A program made the translations under genes and the position numbers. Under the pieces are notes generated by a model that saw only the letters and a program-made list of their open reading frames with translations, was not told where the DNA came from and did not search any database. From positions 3,522,501 through 3,586,500 of the forward strand of contig NC_008786.1 in the NCBI RefSeq assembly GCF_000015565.1: a stretch of 64,000 nt of DNA, read 5' to 3'. Below are positions 1-10,984 of the stretch, piece after piece (position 1 is the stretch's first letter; each line of letters opens with the position of its first letter). The DNA is from Verminephrobacter eiseniae EF01-2 (GTDB lineage: Bacteria > Pseudomonadota > Gammaproteobacteria > Burkholderiales > Burkholderiaceae_C).

Positions 1-1371
<1,371 letters not shown>

Positions 1372-1404
1372 TCAAATGACGATTACTCATTGCATTCCTA
1401 AAAA

Positions 1405-1497
1405 TCATCCGTGCACTTCGTCGGCGTCGCTTGCCGTGCATTCGTACTGTCTGCGCCCCGCCTTCACTTTCACGAACGATTTGGAAATGGAATCAGA
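1405..1497 (-). repeat. Dispersed repeat A, copy 1, abutting the hisZ stop codon
   Basis: About 93 bp that match 56641-56749. Shared blocks include TCATCCGTGC, CGCTTGCCGTGCAT, TACTGTCTGCG and GATTTGGAAATGG. Read on the minus strand, the repeat starts at the TGA of hisZ (1495-1493) and runs into the hisZ-purA gap. The second copy starts in the same way at the urtE stop codon. It could be a 3'-UTR element, an inserted palindromic repeat or a processing site. No protein is recognisable in it. Confidence 0.75.
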
Positions 1498-2641
1498 CCG
1501 CTTGCACGACCCAGCGGCCCGAGACCTGCGCCAGTTCACGGTCACAGTGGAACTCATCGACTTCGCTCTCATGTCCTGGCAAGACGCAGACCACCGTTTC
1601 CCCTGCGGCACGCAGTTCGGCGATCGCAGCGTTCACATCGGCCGCTTCCCCCCAAGGGGCGCGAATGGCCGCTTTCAATGTCTGCGGTGGCACCACACCC
1701 ACCACCTGCTTGATGTCCAGGCTCAGTCCGACCGCCGGGCGGTTGCGGCCAAACACCGCGCCCACTTCGTCATAGCGCCCACCGCGGACCAGTGCATCGC
1801 TGGCCCCACGGGCATAGATCGCAAAACGCGCACCGCTGTAGTAAGCGTAGCCGCGCAGATCCGCCAGGTCGAAGGTCACCTGGGCGCCTTCCAGGCGGGA
1901 CGCCAACCATCTCAAATTGGCGAGCACTGGGGATATTCCATCGATCCGTTGGAGGGCTTTTTCGGCCTCGGCCAATACGGCCTCGTCGCCATAGAGCTGC
2001 AACAGGGCGAGCAGGGCGGCACGGGAATCGGCCGCAAAGCAGTGGGTCAGCGCGGCCAATTCCCCGGCATCCTTGGCCGCCAACGCGGCATGGATGCGGC
2101 TCAAGCGCTGCGGGCTGAGCGCGACACCGGCCAGCAGTTTGCGAACGATGCGCATATCCGCCAGATCGATCGTGGTGTCGCGCACACCGGCCACACGCAA
2201 ACACTCCCTGGCCAATTGCAAGGCTTCGAGATCGGCCTCCAGCCCGGAATGCCCATAGATCTCGGCGCCGAACTGCAGCGGTTCACGGGTGGCATGGGGA
2301 CGGTCAGGCCGGGTATGCAAAACAGGCCCGCAGTAGCACAGGCGCGTGACCCCTTTGCGATTGAGCAGATGGGCGTCGATGCGCGCGACTTGGGGCGTGG
2401 TATCGGCCCTGAGACCCAGCGAACGCCCGGAGAGTTGATCGACCAGTTTGAAGGTCTGCAGATCGAGCGCCTCGCCGGTGCCTGTCAGCAGCGACTCCAG
2501 GTGCTCCATCAAGGGTGGCATGACCAACTCATAGCCGTAACAACGGGCCGTATCGAGCAGCCCGCGACGCAATTCTTCGATGTGCCGGGCTTCGGACGGC
2601 AGGACATCGGCAATGTGATCCGGCAGGACCCAAGCAGACAT
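1493..2641 (-). CDS. hisZ: ATP phosphoribosyltransferase regulatory subunit HisZ
   Basis: HisZ is a paralogue of histidyl-tRNA synthetase that lacks aminoacylation activity. It forms the complex with short-form HisG that catalyses the first step of histidine synthesis. The 382-aa product starts [15 protein letters not shown] and carries class II synthetase motifs such as [17 protein letters not shown] (about residues 77-93) and [12 protein letters not shown] full synthetase would have a C-terminal anticodon-binding domain, which is absent, and the length fits HisZ. ATG 2641 is the natural start because the conserved N-terminus begins there. It precedes purA on the same strand, as in related Burkholderiales. 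Confidence 0.95.
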   Translation of the reverse strand: MSAWVLPDHIADVLPSEARHIEELRRGLLDTARCYGYELVMPPLMEHLESLLTGTGEALDLQTFKLVDQLSGRSLGLRADTTPQVARIDAHLLNRKGVTRLCYCGPVLHTRPDRPHATREPLQFGAEIYGHSGLEADLEALQLARECLRVAGVRDTTIDLADMRIVRKLLAGVALSPQRLSRIHAALAAKDAGELAALTHCFAADSRAALLALLQLYGDEAVLAEAEKALQRIDGISPVLANLRWLASRLEGAQVTFDLADLRGYAYYSGARFAIYARGASDALVRGGRYDEVGAVFGRNRPAVGLSLDIKQVVGVVPPQTLKAAIRAPWGEAADVNAAIAELRAAGETVVCVLPGHESEVDEFHCDRELAQVSGRWVVQAV

Positions 2642-3024
2642 GGACGGAACGGTGCGGCTGTTAAAACCCTGATTCTATCGGCACCATTGGGCGCTCCGAT
2701 TCGGGGCGCGGCCCTGTGATGCCCCATCGAGGCCCATGCCCCAAGTCGCTCTTGGCCCAGGTGGGGCTGAAGGGCCCAAAGACGGCTGACATCGCGGTAG
2801 AAAACGGCGCCACCGCCCTGCGCAAGCCGGCGGCGACGGCGCGTTCGGGGGGCGGCTCAGGCAGCACAGGCGCTTGCGGAGCGGGGCGATCAGGCGCTGC
2901 TGATGGCGGTCATGGCGGTCGATGAGTTGCGCCTGGCAAAGGGGCCGGGCGTGCTGTCGGCCAAGATGCTGGCGGCCGTGTTGACGGCCTTGCAGGAGGT
3001 GTTGGGCGAGTGAGGCAACCGGTT
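2642..3024. other. Intergenic stretch with a possible gene tail
   Basis: 383 bp between the starts/ends of hisZ and xylB. No full gene is evident. A plus-strand frame ending with TGA at 3011-3013 reads QALAERGDQALLMAVMAVDE and then about 30 more ordinary-looking residues. It has no clear start and runs upstream into arginine-rich nonsense, so it may be the remnant of a 3' gene end. I do not recognise a family. Confidence 0.3.
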
Positions 3025-4605
3025 TCACGCCGTGTTGACCGGGTACTTGCCAAACTGCGATTGCAGCGCCGGATAGAGCGCAACGAAGCGGGCGTAGCGT
3101 TCGGCCAGCAGTGCTTGTTGTGCGGCCTGCGGGACAAAGCTGGCGTCTGCGGGCAGGCTCTGGCACCACTGCGCTTCATCTCCTCCACAGGCCATCGCAG
3201 CCAGGCGGGCCGCGCCCAGGGCTGCCGCAGCGTGGGCGCCCTGCGGGCGTTGCAGGGCGCACCCCAGGCCACTGGCGAGCAACTGCGCCCAGGGGTTGCT
3301 GCGGGCTCCGCCGCCGACCAGGGCCAAGGCCATGGCCGGTGCAGCGCCGGCACGGCCTGCGTGCACGGCATTGCCGGCCTGCGCGGCATGGCCTGTGGCC
3401 GGTGCGCCGCCGGTATCGGTCAGGCGCATGGCGTTCAGGCCATCCATCAGCCCGAAGCACACGCCCTCCATCACCGCGTAGGCCAGGTCGGTGGCCTCAT
3501 GTTCGGCCCGCAGGCCCATGAAGACGCCGCTGGCTGCCGCGTCGTTGTGGGGCGTGCGCTCGCCACTGAGATAGGGCAAAAACAGCGGGGCCTGCGCTTG
3601 CCGCGCCTGCGCCATTGCCGCTACGGCAGCGGACAATCGGGCCTCGTCGCGCTGCCCGGTCAGGCGCGTGACCCAGCCGAACGCGCTGGCGGCGCTGAGC
3701 ATCACCGACATCTGGTGCCAGCGCTGCGGCAGGGCATGGGCAAACGCATGCACGGCGCGCCCGGTGGCCGGGGCGAAGGCGTCGGTGACGCGAAACACCA
3801 CGCCCGAGGTGCCCAGCGACACCAGGCCCTGGCCGGCAATGCGCGCGCCCACCCCGACGGCGCTGGCGGCGTTGTCGCCGGCGCCGGCGGCCAGCACCAC
3901 GCCTTTTTGCACGCCTGCCGGAACGCCTGTTGCCAGCCCCCAGCGGCGTGCGATGTCGGCGCGCAGCACGCCGGTGGGCGCACTGCCTTCGGCCAGCGCC
4001 GGCATATGCGACAGGTTCAGGCCACAGGCCTGCAGCATGGCCTGGCTCCATGCCCGCGCGCCCACATCCAGCCACAGCGTGCCCGAGGCATCGGACAGGT
4101 CGCTCACCGCATCGCCCGTGAGTTGCAGGCGCAGCCAGTCTTTGGGCAGCAGCACGCGGCGGATCTGTGCGAAGACCGCCGGTTCATGCGTGCGCAGCCA
4201 CAGCAGCTTGGGGGCGGTGAAGCCCGGCATCGCCAGGTTGCCGGTGATCTGCCGCGCTGCGGGCTCGATTTGCTCCAGTGCAGCGCATTCGGCGCTGGCC
4301 CGGCCATCGTTCCACAGGATGGCCGGGCGCAGCACCTGGCCCTGCGCATCCAGCACCACGGCGCCGTGCATCTGGCCCGACAGGCCGATGCCCCGCAACT
4401 GGCGCCATGCGGCCGGGGCCTGGGCGCGTAGCTGCGCCACTGCGCTTTCGACGGCGGCCATCCAGTCGGCGGGGTGCTGTTCGCTCCAGGTGGGTTGCGG
4501 GCGGTGCTGCGGCACGGCGGCGTCGGCCGTGGCCAGCACTTGCTGCTGCTCGTCGAGTAGCAAGAGTTTGACACCGGAGGTGCCCAGATCGATTCCGAGG
4601 TACAT
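3025..4605 (-). CDS. xylB: Xylulokinase
   Basis: FGGY-family sugar kinase that phosphorylates D-xylulose to D-xylulose 5-phosphate for the pentose phosphate pathway. The N-terminus MYLGIDLGTSGVKLLLLDE holds the phosphate-binding loop, and LSGQMHGAVVLDAQG and ILWNDGR are typical of xylulokinase. A C-terminal GGGARSNPWAQLLASGLG supplies the second ATPase-fold motif. I chose ATG 4605 over ATG 4620 because AGGAAG precedes it at good spacing and the protein then begins like E. coli XylB. It is the last gene of the polyol operon and follows the AraC regulator by about 110 bp. D-xylulose is the product expected from oxidation of D-arabinitol, which fits the dehydrogenases upstream. A ~40-aa Ala/Gly-rich insert near residue 390 looks lineage-specific. 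Confidence 0.94.
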   Translation of the reverse strand: MYLGIDLGTSGVKLLLLDEQQQVLATADAAVPQHRPQPTWSEQHPADWMAAVESAVAQLRAQAPAAWRQLRGIGLSGQMHGAVVLDAQGQVLRPAILWNDGRASAECAALEQIEPAARQITGNLAMPGFTAPKLLWLRTHEPAVFAQIRRVLLPKDWLRLQLTGDAVSDLSDASGTLWLDVGARAWSQAMLQACGLNLSHMPALAEGSAPTGVLRADIARRWGLATGVPAGVQKGVVLAAGAGDNAASAVGVGARIAGQGLVSLGTSGVVFRVTDAFAPATGRAVHAFAHALPQRWHQMSVMLSAASAFGWVTRLTGQRDEARLSAAVAAMAQARQAQAPLFLPYLSGERTPHNDAAASGVFMGLRAEHEATDLAYAVMEGVCFGLMDGLNAMRLTDTGGAPATGHAAQAGNAVHAGRAGAAPAMALALVGGGARSNPWAQLLASGLGCALQRPQGAHAAAALGAARLAAMACGGDEAQWCQSLPADASFVPQAAQQALLAERYARFVALYPALQSQFGKYPVNTA

Positions 4606-4717
4606 GGTGCTTCCTGTCATCTGCCGTGGCGCGCGCAGCGGGTGTGCTCCCCCGGCCTGGGACGCTGCGCCGCCGGTGTGGGGTCTGGCCGCCGGCGCCC
4701 CCGGGCGGGGCGCCGTT

Positions 4718-5644
4718 TCATTTCATCCCGAAGCGGCCTGTGCCCTGCTTGCGGTATTCGCTGGGTGTCATGCCCTTGATGTTCAGGAAACGGCGATTGA
4801 AATTGGCCATGTTGTTGAACCCCACGTCGTAGGCGATGCGGGTGATGTAGTGGTCCGTCTCCATCAGCAGTTGGCAGGCACGGTTCACGCGCACCAGGTT
4901 CACGAAGTCGGTGAAGCGGTTGCCGGTGGCGCGGCGAAAAAAGCGCGAGAAGCGGCTCTCGGTCATGCCCAGTTCCTGCGCCAGGTCGGCCGCCGAGAAC
5001 GGTTCGGCCAGGTGGTCGGTGATGCGGCTGACGATGGCGTTGATCTGGTCGAGCTCGGCGTCGTTGTCCTCGCTTTGCAGTTGCGTGCTCGATAGCAGGC
5101 GAAAGTCGGTGCTGTGGGCCAGTTCGCTCATGAGGCCGCAGAACGCGGCAAACCGGGCCAGCCCCTGGCGCGCCTTGATGCGCTGCCAGTGCTGCGCCGC
5201 CTGCGCCTGCAGGCCAAAGAATTCGACGCCGTGGCGCGCGCGCTCGAGCAGCGGCAGCAGTTCGCGCAGTTCGGGGATGGTTTCGCAACTGGCCGCTATC
5301 GGGGCGTGCTGGAACTGTATGACCAGGTCGCGCTCGGGTACGCCGCCTTCGGGCAGGTCCATGCTGATCCAGTTGTGCGGCAGGCGCGGCCCGGTCAGCA
5401 CCAGATGGCCGGGCTGGAACTGCCCGATCCAGTCGCCCACGAAGACCTTGCCCGAAGTGGCCGTGATCAGGTGCAGTTCGTACTCGTCGTGGTAGTGCCA
5501 GCGCGCCAGCGGTGTCGGAAAGCCATGCGACAGGCATCGGATGAAGCCTGCCGCCTCGGGCGGCTCGTATCCCAGCTCCGTCGAGCGCGTGTAGTCGTGC
5601 TCCAGTTCGGGCCGGGTCTGGCGTGGCAGGGCGGGCATGGCCAT
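4718..5644 (-). CDS. AraC-family regulator of the polyol operon
   Basis: 308-aa transcription factor. The N-terminal cupin-like sensing domain (about residues 30-130) contains WHYHDEYELHLI, a typical sugar-pocket strand. The C-terminal ~100 residues hold two helix-turn-helix motifs: FSAADLAQELGMTESRFSRF and ITRIAYDVGFNNMANFNRRF, followed by KGMTPSEYRKQ. These are the AraC/XylS signature. It sits between the SDR gene (12-bp gap) and xylB, so it is probably co-transcribed with the pathway and activates it in response to the sugar alcohol. The ligand is inferred from context only. Confidence 0.9.
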   Translation of the reverse strand: MAMPALPRQTRPELEHDYTRSTELGYEPPEAAGFIRCLSHGFPTPLARWHYHDEYELHLITATSGKVFVGDWIGQFQPGHLVLTGPRLPHNWISMDLPEGGVPERDLVIQFQHAPIAASCETIPELRELLPLLERARHGVEFFGLQAQAAQHWQRIKARQGLARFAAFCGLMSELAHSTDFRLLSSTQLQSEDNDAELDQINAIVSRITDHLAEPFSAADLAQELGMTESRFSRFFRRATGNRFTDFVNLVRVNRACQLLMETDHYITRIAYDVGFNNMANFNRRFLNIKGMTPSEYRKQGTGRFGMK

Positions 5645-5656
5645 CAGCGCTGCGGC

Positions 5657-6466
5657 TCAGGACATCACGTTGCCGCCATCGACGTTCAATGTCTGTGCGG
5701 TGACGTAGCGCGCCTCGTCGCTGGCCAGGAACACTGCTGCGCCGCAGATGTCGTCGGGCGCGCCCATGCGGCCCAGAGGCACGGCGGCGCCCACCTGGCG
5801 TTTCTTTGCGCCCGGGGGCAGGTTTTCGTATTTGGCAAACAATGCGTCGACCTGCTCCCACATCGGGGTGGCGATGACGCCGGGCGCGATGGCGTTGACG
5901 CGAATGCCGTGCGGCGCCATGGCCAGGGCCGCGCTTTGCGTGTAGCTGATGATGGCGGCCTTGGATGCGCAGTAATGCGCCACCAGCGCCTCGCCGCGCC
6001 GCCCGGCCTGCGAGGCCATGTTGATCACGGCCCCGCCCTGCACGCGGTGCTCCAGCATATGGGCCAGCAGCTTTTGCATCACGAAGAAGGCACCCTTGAC
6101 GTTGACGGCAAAGAGCTTGTCGTACATGGCCTCGGTGCTTTCGAGCAGCGGCGCCATGTCGAAGATGGCGGCGTTGTTGAACAATGTGCTGACCGGGCCG
6201 AACCGCCTGGCGGCGGCGCTGATCAGGGCTTGCACCTGGTCTGTTTGCGTGATGTCGGTGCGCTGGTACTGCAGCGCGTCGGGGTGCTGCCCGAGCAAGG
6301 CCTGCAGTGGCGGCGCGGGGTGCTCGGCCAGGTCGGCCACGGTGCAGCGCGCGCCCTGCTGCAGGTAAGCCTGCGCCACGGCCAGGCCCATGCCGCCGGC
6401 AGCGCCGGTCAGCAAGGCATGCTTGCCCTGAAGGCGCTGCGGGTTCGTCGTTGTCATCGGGCTCAT
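5657..6466 (-). CDS. Short-chain dehydrogenase, probable sugar-alcohol oxidising
   Basis: SDR oxidoreductase of about 269 aa. It shows the cofactor-binding TGAAGGMGLAVAQAY near the N-terminus, NNAAIFDMAPLLE in the middle and the catalytic YCASKAA (Tyr-x-x-x-Lys), with a C-terminal VDGGNVMS. The start is ATG 6466, which overlaps the dehydrogenase stop codon as ATGA and has AGGAG 8 nt upstream. The longer frame to 6556 is read-through into the neighbouring gene. Its place between a polyol dehydrogenase and xylulokinase suggests oxidation of a hexitol or pentitol, as in sorbitol (L-iditol) dehydrogenases. The exact substrate cannot be read from sequence. Confidence 0.9.
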   Translation of the reverse strand: MSPMTTTNPQRLQGKHALLTGAAGGMGLAVAQAYLQQGARCTVADLAEHPAPPLQALLGQHPDALQYQRTDITQTDQVQALISAAARRFGPVSTLFNNAAIFDMAPLLESTEAMYDKLFAVNVKGAFFVMQKLLAHMLEHRVQGGAVINMASQAGRRGEALVAHYCASKAAIISYTQSAALAMAPHGIRVNAIAPGVIATPMWEQVDALFAKYENLPPGAKKRQVGAAVPLGRMGAPDDICGAAVFLASDEARYVTAQTLNVDGGNVMS

Positions 6467-7869
6467 GCGGAGTGCTCCTGGGTAAAACGGTTCACGCGCT
6501 GCCGGGCGCCGTGCAGGGCCTGCGCCAGGCGCGGGTCGTCCGCCAGATCGCCCCACAGCACGCGGTTGGCGGCGAAGGCGGCCACCGGGTCGGCTGCCGC
6601 GCAGATGGCGTGGGCGGCGTCGCTGTCCATGGCCTGGTCTTGGTAGGGGTACGGAATCTGCCCCGTGTGCCAGCGCTGCAGATAGGCCAGGAACAGCGCC
6701 GGCAGCATGGCCACGCTGGCGATGCCTTGGCCGCGTGCCAGCCGCTCGCCGATGGTGGGCGCGATAAAGCCGGGGATTTTGCTGAAGCCGTCCATCGCCA
6801 CGCGCTGGTTGGTGTCGGCGATGGCCGGGTTGGCAAAGCGCTCGAGCACCACGTCGCGGTAGGCGGCCAAATCCAGTGGGCTGGGGCTGAGCACCGGGAT
6901 GGTGTCGTCGGTCACGTAGTCGAACATCATCTGGCGGATCGCGGGGTGCTGCGTGCCTTCATGGATGAAGCGATAGCCCAGCAGCGTGCCGGCCCAGGCA
7001 ATGCCGCTGTGCGTGGCGTTGAGCAGGCGGATCTTGGCTTCTTCGTAGGGTGCCACCGATTCGACCAGTTCCACGCCCACGCGCTCCCATGCCGGGCGGC
7101 CATTGGCAAAACGGTCTTCGATGACCCATTGGATGAAACTCTCGCCCATCAGCGCCGCCGGGTCGTTGCGGCCCGTGGCCTGGCGCACGCGCTCTACCAC
7201 CTCGGGGGTGGGCCGGGGGGTGATGCGGTCGACCATGGCGTTGGGGCTGCTGGTGTGGGCGGCGATCCATGCGGCCAGCGCGGTGTCACCCAGCGCGTTC
7301 ACGAATTGCAGCAGGCCGCTGCGCGCGCGCTCGCCGTTGTGGCGCAGGTTGTCGCAGTTGAGCAGCGTCACGGCCCCTGCGCCAGCCTTGCTGCGCGCGC
7401 GCAGCAAGGTGGTGAGCGCGCCATAGATGGTGCTGCCGGCGCCACCGTGGCGCAGCGCCTGCAGGTCGTTGTGCAGGTCGGGGGCGCCGGCCCAGTTGAG
7501 TTGATGGCGGCTGTCCAGGTAGTAGCCGGCCTCGGTCACGGTGAACGAGATGATGCGCGTGCCCGGCTGTACTGCCAGGGCCACCAGTCCGGCCAGATCC
7601 GGGGTGTAGGGCAGCACCGTGCGGATGGATTCGACCCAGGTGTAGCTGCGCTCGCCCCGGGCACTGACCGTCTCCAGCGTGTAAGCGCCATGTTGGGCCT
7701 GCAGTGCGGCGATGCTGTCTTGCATGTCGGGGCGCAGGTTGCCGCCGGCCAGCACCCAGCGACGCTCGCCCAGCGCGTGCAGTCGGTGCAGATACAGCGC
7801 CTGGTGCGCGCGGTGAAAAGAGCCCAGCCCGAGGTGCAGGATGGTCAAGGGGTGAATGTCAGTGGTCAT
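6463..7869 (-). CDS. Mannitol/D-arabinitol-type long-chain dehydrogenase
   Basis: About 468 aa, member of the polyol-specific long-chain dehydrogenase family (mannitol 2-dehydrogenase MtlK, D-arabinitol 4-dehydrogenase DalD). N-terminal ILHLGLGSFHRAHQALYLH is the NAD-binding region. The family signature TVTEAGYYLD follows, and KIRLLNATHSGIAWAGTLLGY contains the conserved catalytic-region lysine and the N-x-x-H pair. I chose ATG 7869, which begins MTTDIHPLTIL, 28 bp after the ATPase stop codon; the longer frame to 7944 overlaps that gene. With xylB downstream, arabinitol to xylulose is the most economical reaction, but mannitol to fructose is also possible. Confidence 0.92.
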   Translation of the reverse strand: MTTDIHPLTILHLGLGSFHRAHQALYLHRLHALGERRWVLAGGNLRPDMQDSIAALQAQHGAYTLETVSARGERSYTWVESIRTVLPYTPDLAGLVALAVQPGTRIISFTVTEAGYYLDSRHQLNWAGAPDLHNDLQALRHGGAGSTIYGALTTLLRARSKAGAGAVTLLNCDNLRHNGERARSGLLQFVNALGDTALAAWIAAHTSSPNAMVDRITPRPTPEVVERVRQATGRNDPAALMGESFIQWVIEDRFANGRPAWERVGVELVESVAPYEEAKIRLLNATHSGIAWAGTLLGYRFIHEGTQHPAIRQMMFDYVTDDTIPVLSPSPLDLAAYRDVVLERFANPAIADTNQRVAMDGFSKIPGFIAPTIGERLARGQGIASVAMLPALFLAYLQRWHTGQIPYPYQDQAMDSDAAHAICAAADPVAAFAANRVLWGDLADDPRLAQALHGARQRVNRFTQEHSA

Positions 7870-7897
7870 GGCAGTCCAGGCAAGGGTGGCAGGAAGG

Positions 7898-8974
<1,077 letters not shown>

Positions 8975-9033
8975 GGCGGGTGCTTCCTGGGTGGGTAACG
9001 ACGGGGCAGGGGAGGGTGGTCGGCAACGGGCTG

Positions 9034-9888
9034 CTACTTGACGGCGCCAAAGGTCAGGCCCTGGACCAACTGCTTTTGGCTGAACCAGCCAAACACCACG
9101 ATGGGCGCGATGGCCATCAGCGAGGCGGCAGACAGCTTGGCCCAGAACAGCCCCTCGGGGCTGGAGTACGAGGCGATCAGCGTGGCCAGCGTGCCGGCCT
9201 TGGCGGCGCTGAGGTTCAGGCTCCAGAAAGCCTCGTTCCAGGCCAGCACCAGGCACAACAGGCCCGTGGACGCCAGCCCGCCCATGCCCAGCGGCAGCAG
9301 CACCAGGCGCACTTCCTGCCACAGCGTGGCGCCGTCCATGCGGGCAGCCTCCAGAATCTCGTGCGGAATGTCCTTGAAGTGCGAATACAGCATCCAGACC
9401 ATGATCGGCAGGTTGGACAGCGTAAACACGATGATCAGCGCCAGCCGGGTATCGAGCAACTGGCTCTTTTGGGCCAGCACATAGATCGGCACCAGAGCGC
9501 CCACGGCGGGCATCATCTTGGTCGAGAGCATCCACATCAGGATGTCCTTGGTGTAGCGGCCCTTGAAGAAAGCCATTGCGTAGGCCGCAGGGGCGGCCAG
9601 CAGCAGGCCCAGCAGCGTCGACAGCACGCTGGTGATGACCGAGTTGCCGGCGTACAGCAGGTAGTCGCTGCGCTCTTGCACTTCAAGGAAATTTTCCAGC
9701 GTCGGCGTGAACCACAGCAGCGGCGGCACCGAGATCGCCTGCAACTCGGTCTTGAAGGCCGTGAGCAGCAGCCAGCCCAGCGGGAAGAACAGCAGCAGCG
9801 CAGCCGCCCAGGCTGCTGCGGTGCGCAGGGCCAGCGGGCCCAGGGGAGGGGAGGAACGGCGTCGGGTGACAGTCATGGTGCAACTCAT
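9034..9888 (-). CDS. Polyol ABC transporter permease (MalG/SmoG type)
   Basis: Inner-membrane permease of about 284 aa with six predicted hydrophobic segments. The first is AAAWAAALLLFFPLGWLLL. The cytoplasmic EAA loop reads EAARMDGATLWQEVRLVLLPLG and would contact the ATPase. The start at ATG 9888 overlaps the stop codon of the other permease (ATGA), which suggests translational coupling; a second ATG at 9876 is also possible. The gene belongs to the CUT1 group of carbohydrate ABC transporters. Confidence 0.92.
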   Translation of the reverse strand: MSCTMTVTRRRSSPPLGPLALRTAAAWAAALLLFFPLGWLLLTAFKTELQAISVPPLLWFTPTLENFLEVQERSDYLLYAGNSVITSVLSTLLGLLLAAPAAYAMAFFKGRYTKDILMWMLSTKMMPAVGALVPIYVLAQKSQLLDTRLALIIVFTLSNLPIMVWMLYSHFKDIPHEILEAARMDGATLWQEVRLVLLPLGMGGLASTGLLCLVLAWNEAFWSLNLSAAKAGTLATLIASYSSPEGLFWAKLSAASLMAIAPIVVFGWFSQKQLVQGLTFGAVK

Positions 9889-10745
9889 CGGTCGAGGTTT
9901 TTGCCCACCATGCGGATCAGGAACCAGGCAGCGACGTTGGCCAGCAGCACCGCGAACAGCGCGCCGGCCGAGGCCACGCCGGCATCGAAGTTGAGCAGGG
10001 CCTGCTTGAAGATCAAAAACGTCACGTTGGTGCTCGCATCGCCCGGGCCGCCGTTGGTGGTGGTGCTGATCTCGGCAAAGATGCCGAGCAGGAAAATCAT
10101 CTCGATCATCACCACCACCGCCATCGAGCGCGCCAGATGCGGCATGTACAGGTAGCGCAGTTGCTGCAGGTAGTTGGCGCCATCCATGCGCGCGGCTTCG
10201 AGCTGCTCGTGGTTCATGCCCTGCAGCGCGGTCATGAAGATCAGCGTGGCAAACGGCAGCCATTGCCAGGCCACCATGATGATCACGGACAGCAGCGGGT
10301 AGTCGGTGAGCCAATCCACCGGCTGCGCGCCAAAGAACAGCCAGACCTGCGCCAGCACCCCGTAGATGGGGTTCATCATCATGTGCTTCCAGAGCAGGGC
10401 ATTGACCGTGGGCATCACGAAAAAGGGCGCGATCAGCAGCAGCCGCACCAAAGACCGCCCCGGAAATGGCGCATCGGTCAACAGCGCCAGCGCCACGCCC
10501 AGCAGCACGGTGATGATGATCACGCTGCCGAGCAACAGCACCGTGTTCAGCACGGCCGCGCCGAACGATGGATCGGTCACGAAATACTCGAAGTTCTCCA
10601 ACCCCACGAAGCCGGACTGCTCAGGCTGCAGCAGGTTGTAGCGGATGAACGAGAAGTAAATCGTCATCACCAGCGGCACGATCATCCACAGCAGCAGCGG
10701 GACCATCGCCGGTATCAGCAGCAAGCGGGCAAGCAAACGGTTCAT
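9885..10745 (-). CDS. Polyol ABC transporter permease (MalF/SmoF type)
   Basis: 286-aa membrane protein beginning MNRLLARLLLIPAMVPLLLW, with six hydrophobic segments and the EAA loop EAARMDGANYLQQLRYLYMP. The GGPGDAST motif before the last helices is typical of MalF-like sugar permeases. ATG 10745 gives the normal N-terminus. The gap to the upstream binding-protein gene (10746-10984) holds a 166-bp hairpin-forming repeat, so the permease message must be transcribed through that element or begin after it. Confidence 0.92.
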   Translation of the reverse strand: MNRLLARLLLIPAMVPLLLWMIVPLVMTIYFSFIRYNLLQPEQSGFVGLENFEYFVTDPSFGAAVLNTVLLLGSVIIITVLLGVALALLTDAPFPGRSLVRLLLIAPFFVMPTVNALLWKHMMMNPIYGVLAQVWLFFGAQPVDWLTDYPLLSVIIMVAWQWLPFATLIFMTALQGMNHEQLEAARMDGANYLQQLRYLYMPHLARSMAVVVMIEMIFLLGIFAEISTTTNGGPGDASTNVTFLIFKQALLNFDAGVASAGALFAVLLANVAAWFLIRMVGKNLDR

Positions 10746-10789
10746 GGCGAGGTATCTTTTCGGACAGGACGGCAATCAGGGGCCGGTGA

Positions 10790-10955
10790 CTAGTGTCGCG
10801 TCACCGATCATCTGTCGGTCTGCGCTGGCCATCGAAGCGCATCGCGGCGTTGCATCGCTTGCCAATACGCTCGGTATTGGCTGCGCGATGCGCCTTGCGC
10901 TGCGTTCCGATGGCTGCGCGCAGCCTACGACATCTGATCGGTGACGCGACACTAG
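10790..10955. mobile_element. 166-bp MITE-like element, copy 1, inside the polyol operon
   Basis: Bounded by perfect 21-bp terminal inverted repeats; the left end begins CTAGTGTCGCGTCACCGATC. Inside are nested inverted repeats (GCCATCG/CGATGGC, GCGCATCGCG/CGCGATGCGC, GCCAATAC/GTATTGGC), so the whole element can fold into one long hairpin. It has no coding capacity. Other copies lie at 40291, 57507 and 63847, all in the same orientation relative to the window. CTAG at both ends would fit insertion at a CTAG target with TA duplication, as in IS630/Tc1-mariner elements; that parentage is inference. Confidence 0.88.
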
Positions 10956-10984
10956 GCATCGGCACCGGTCACGGGTTCGTCGGA

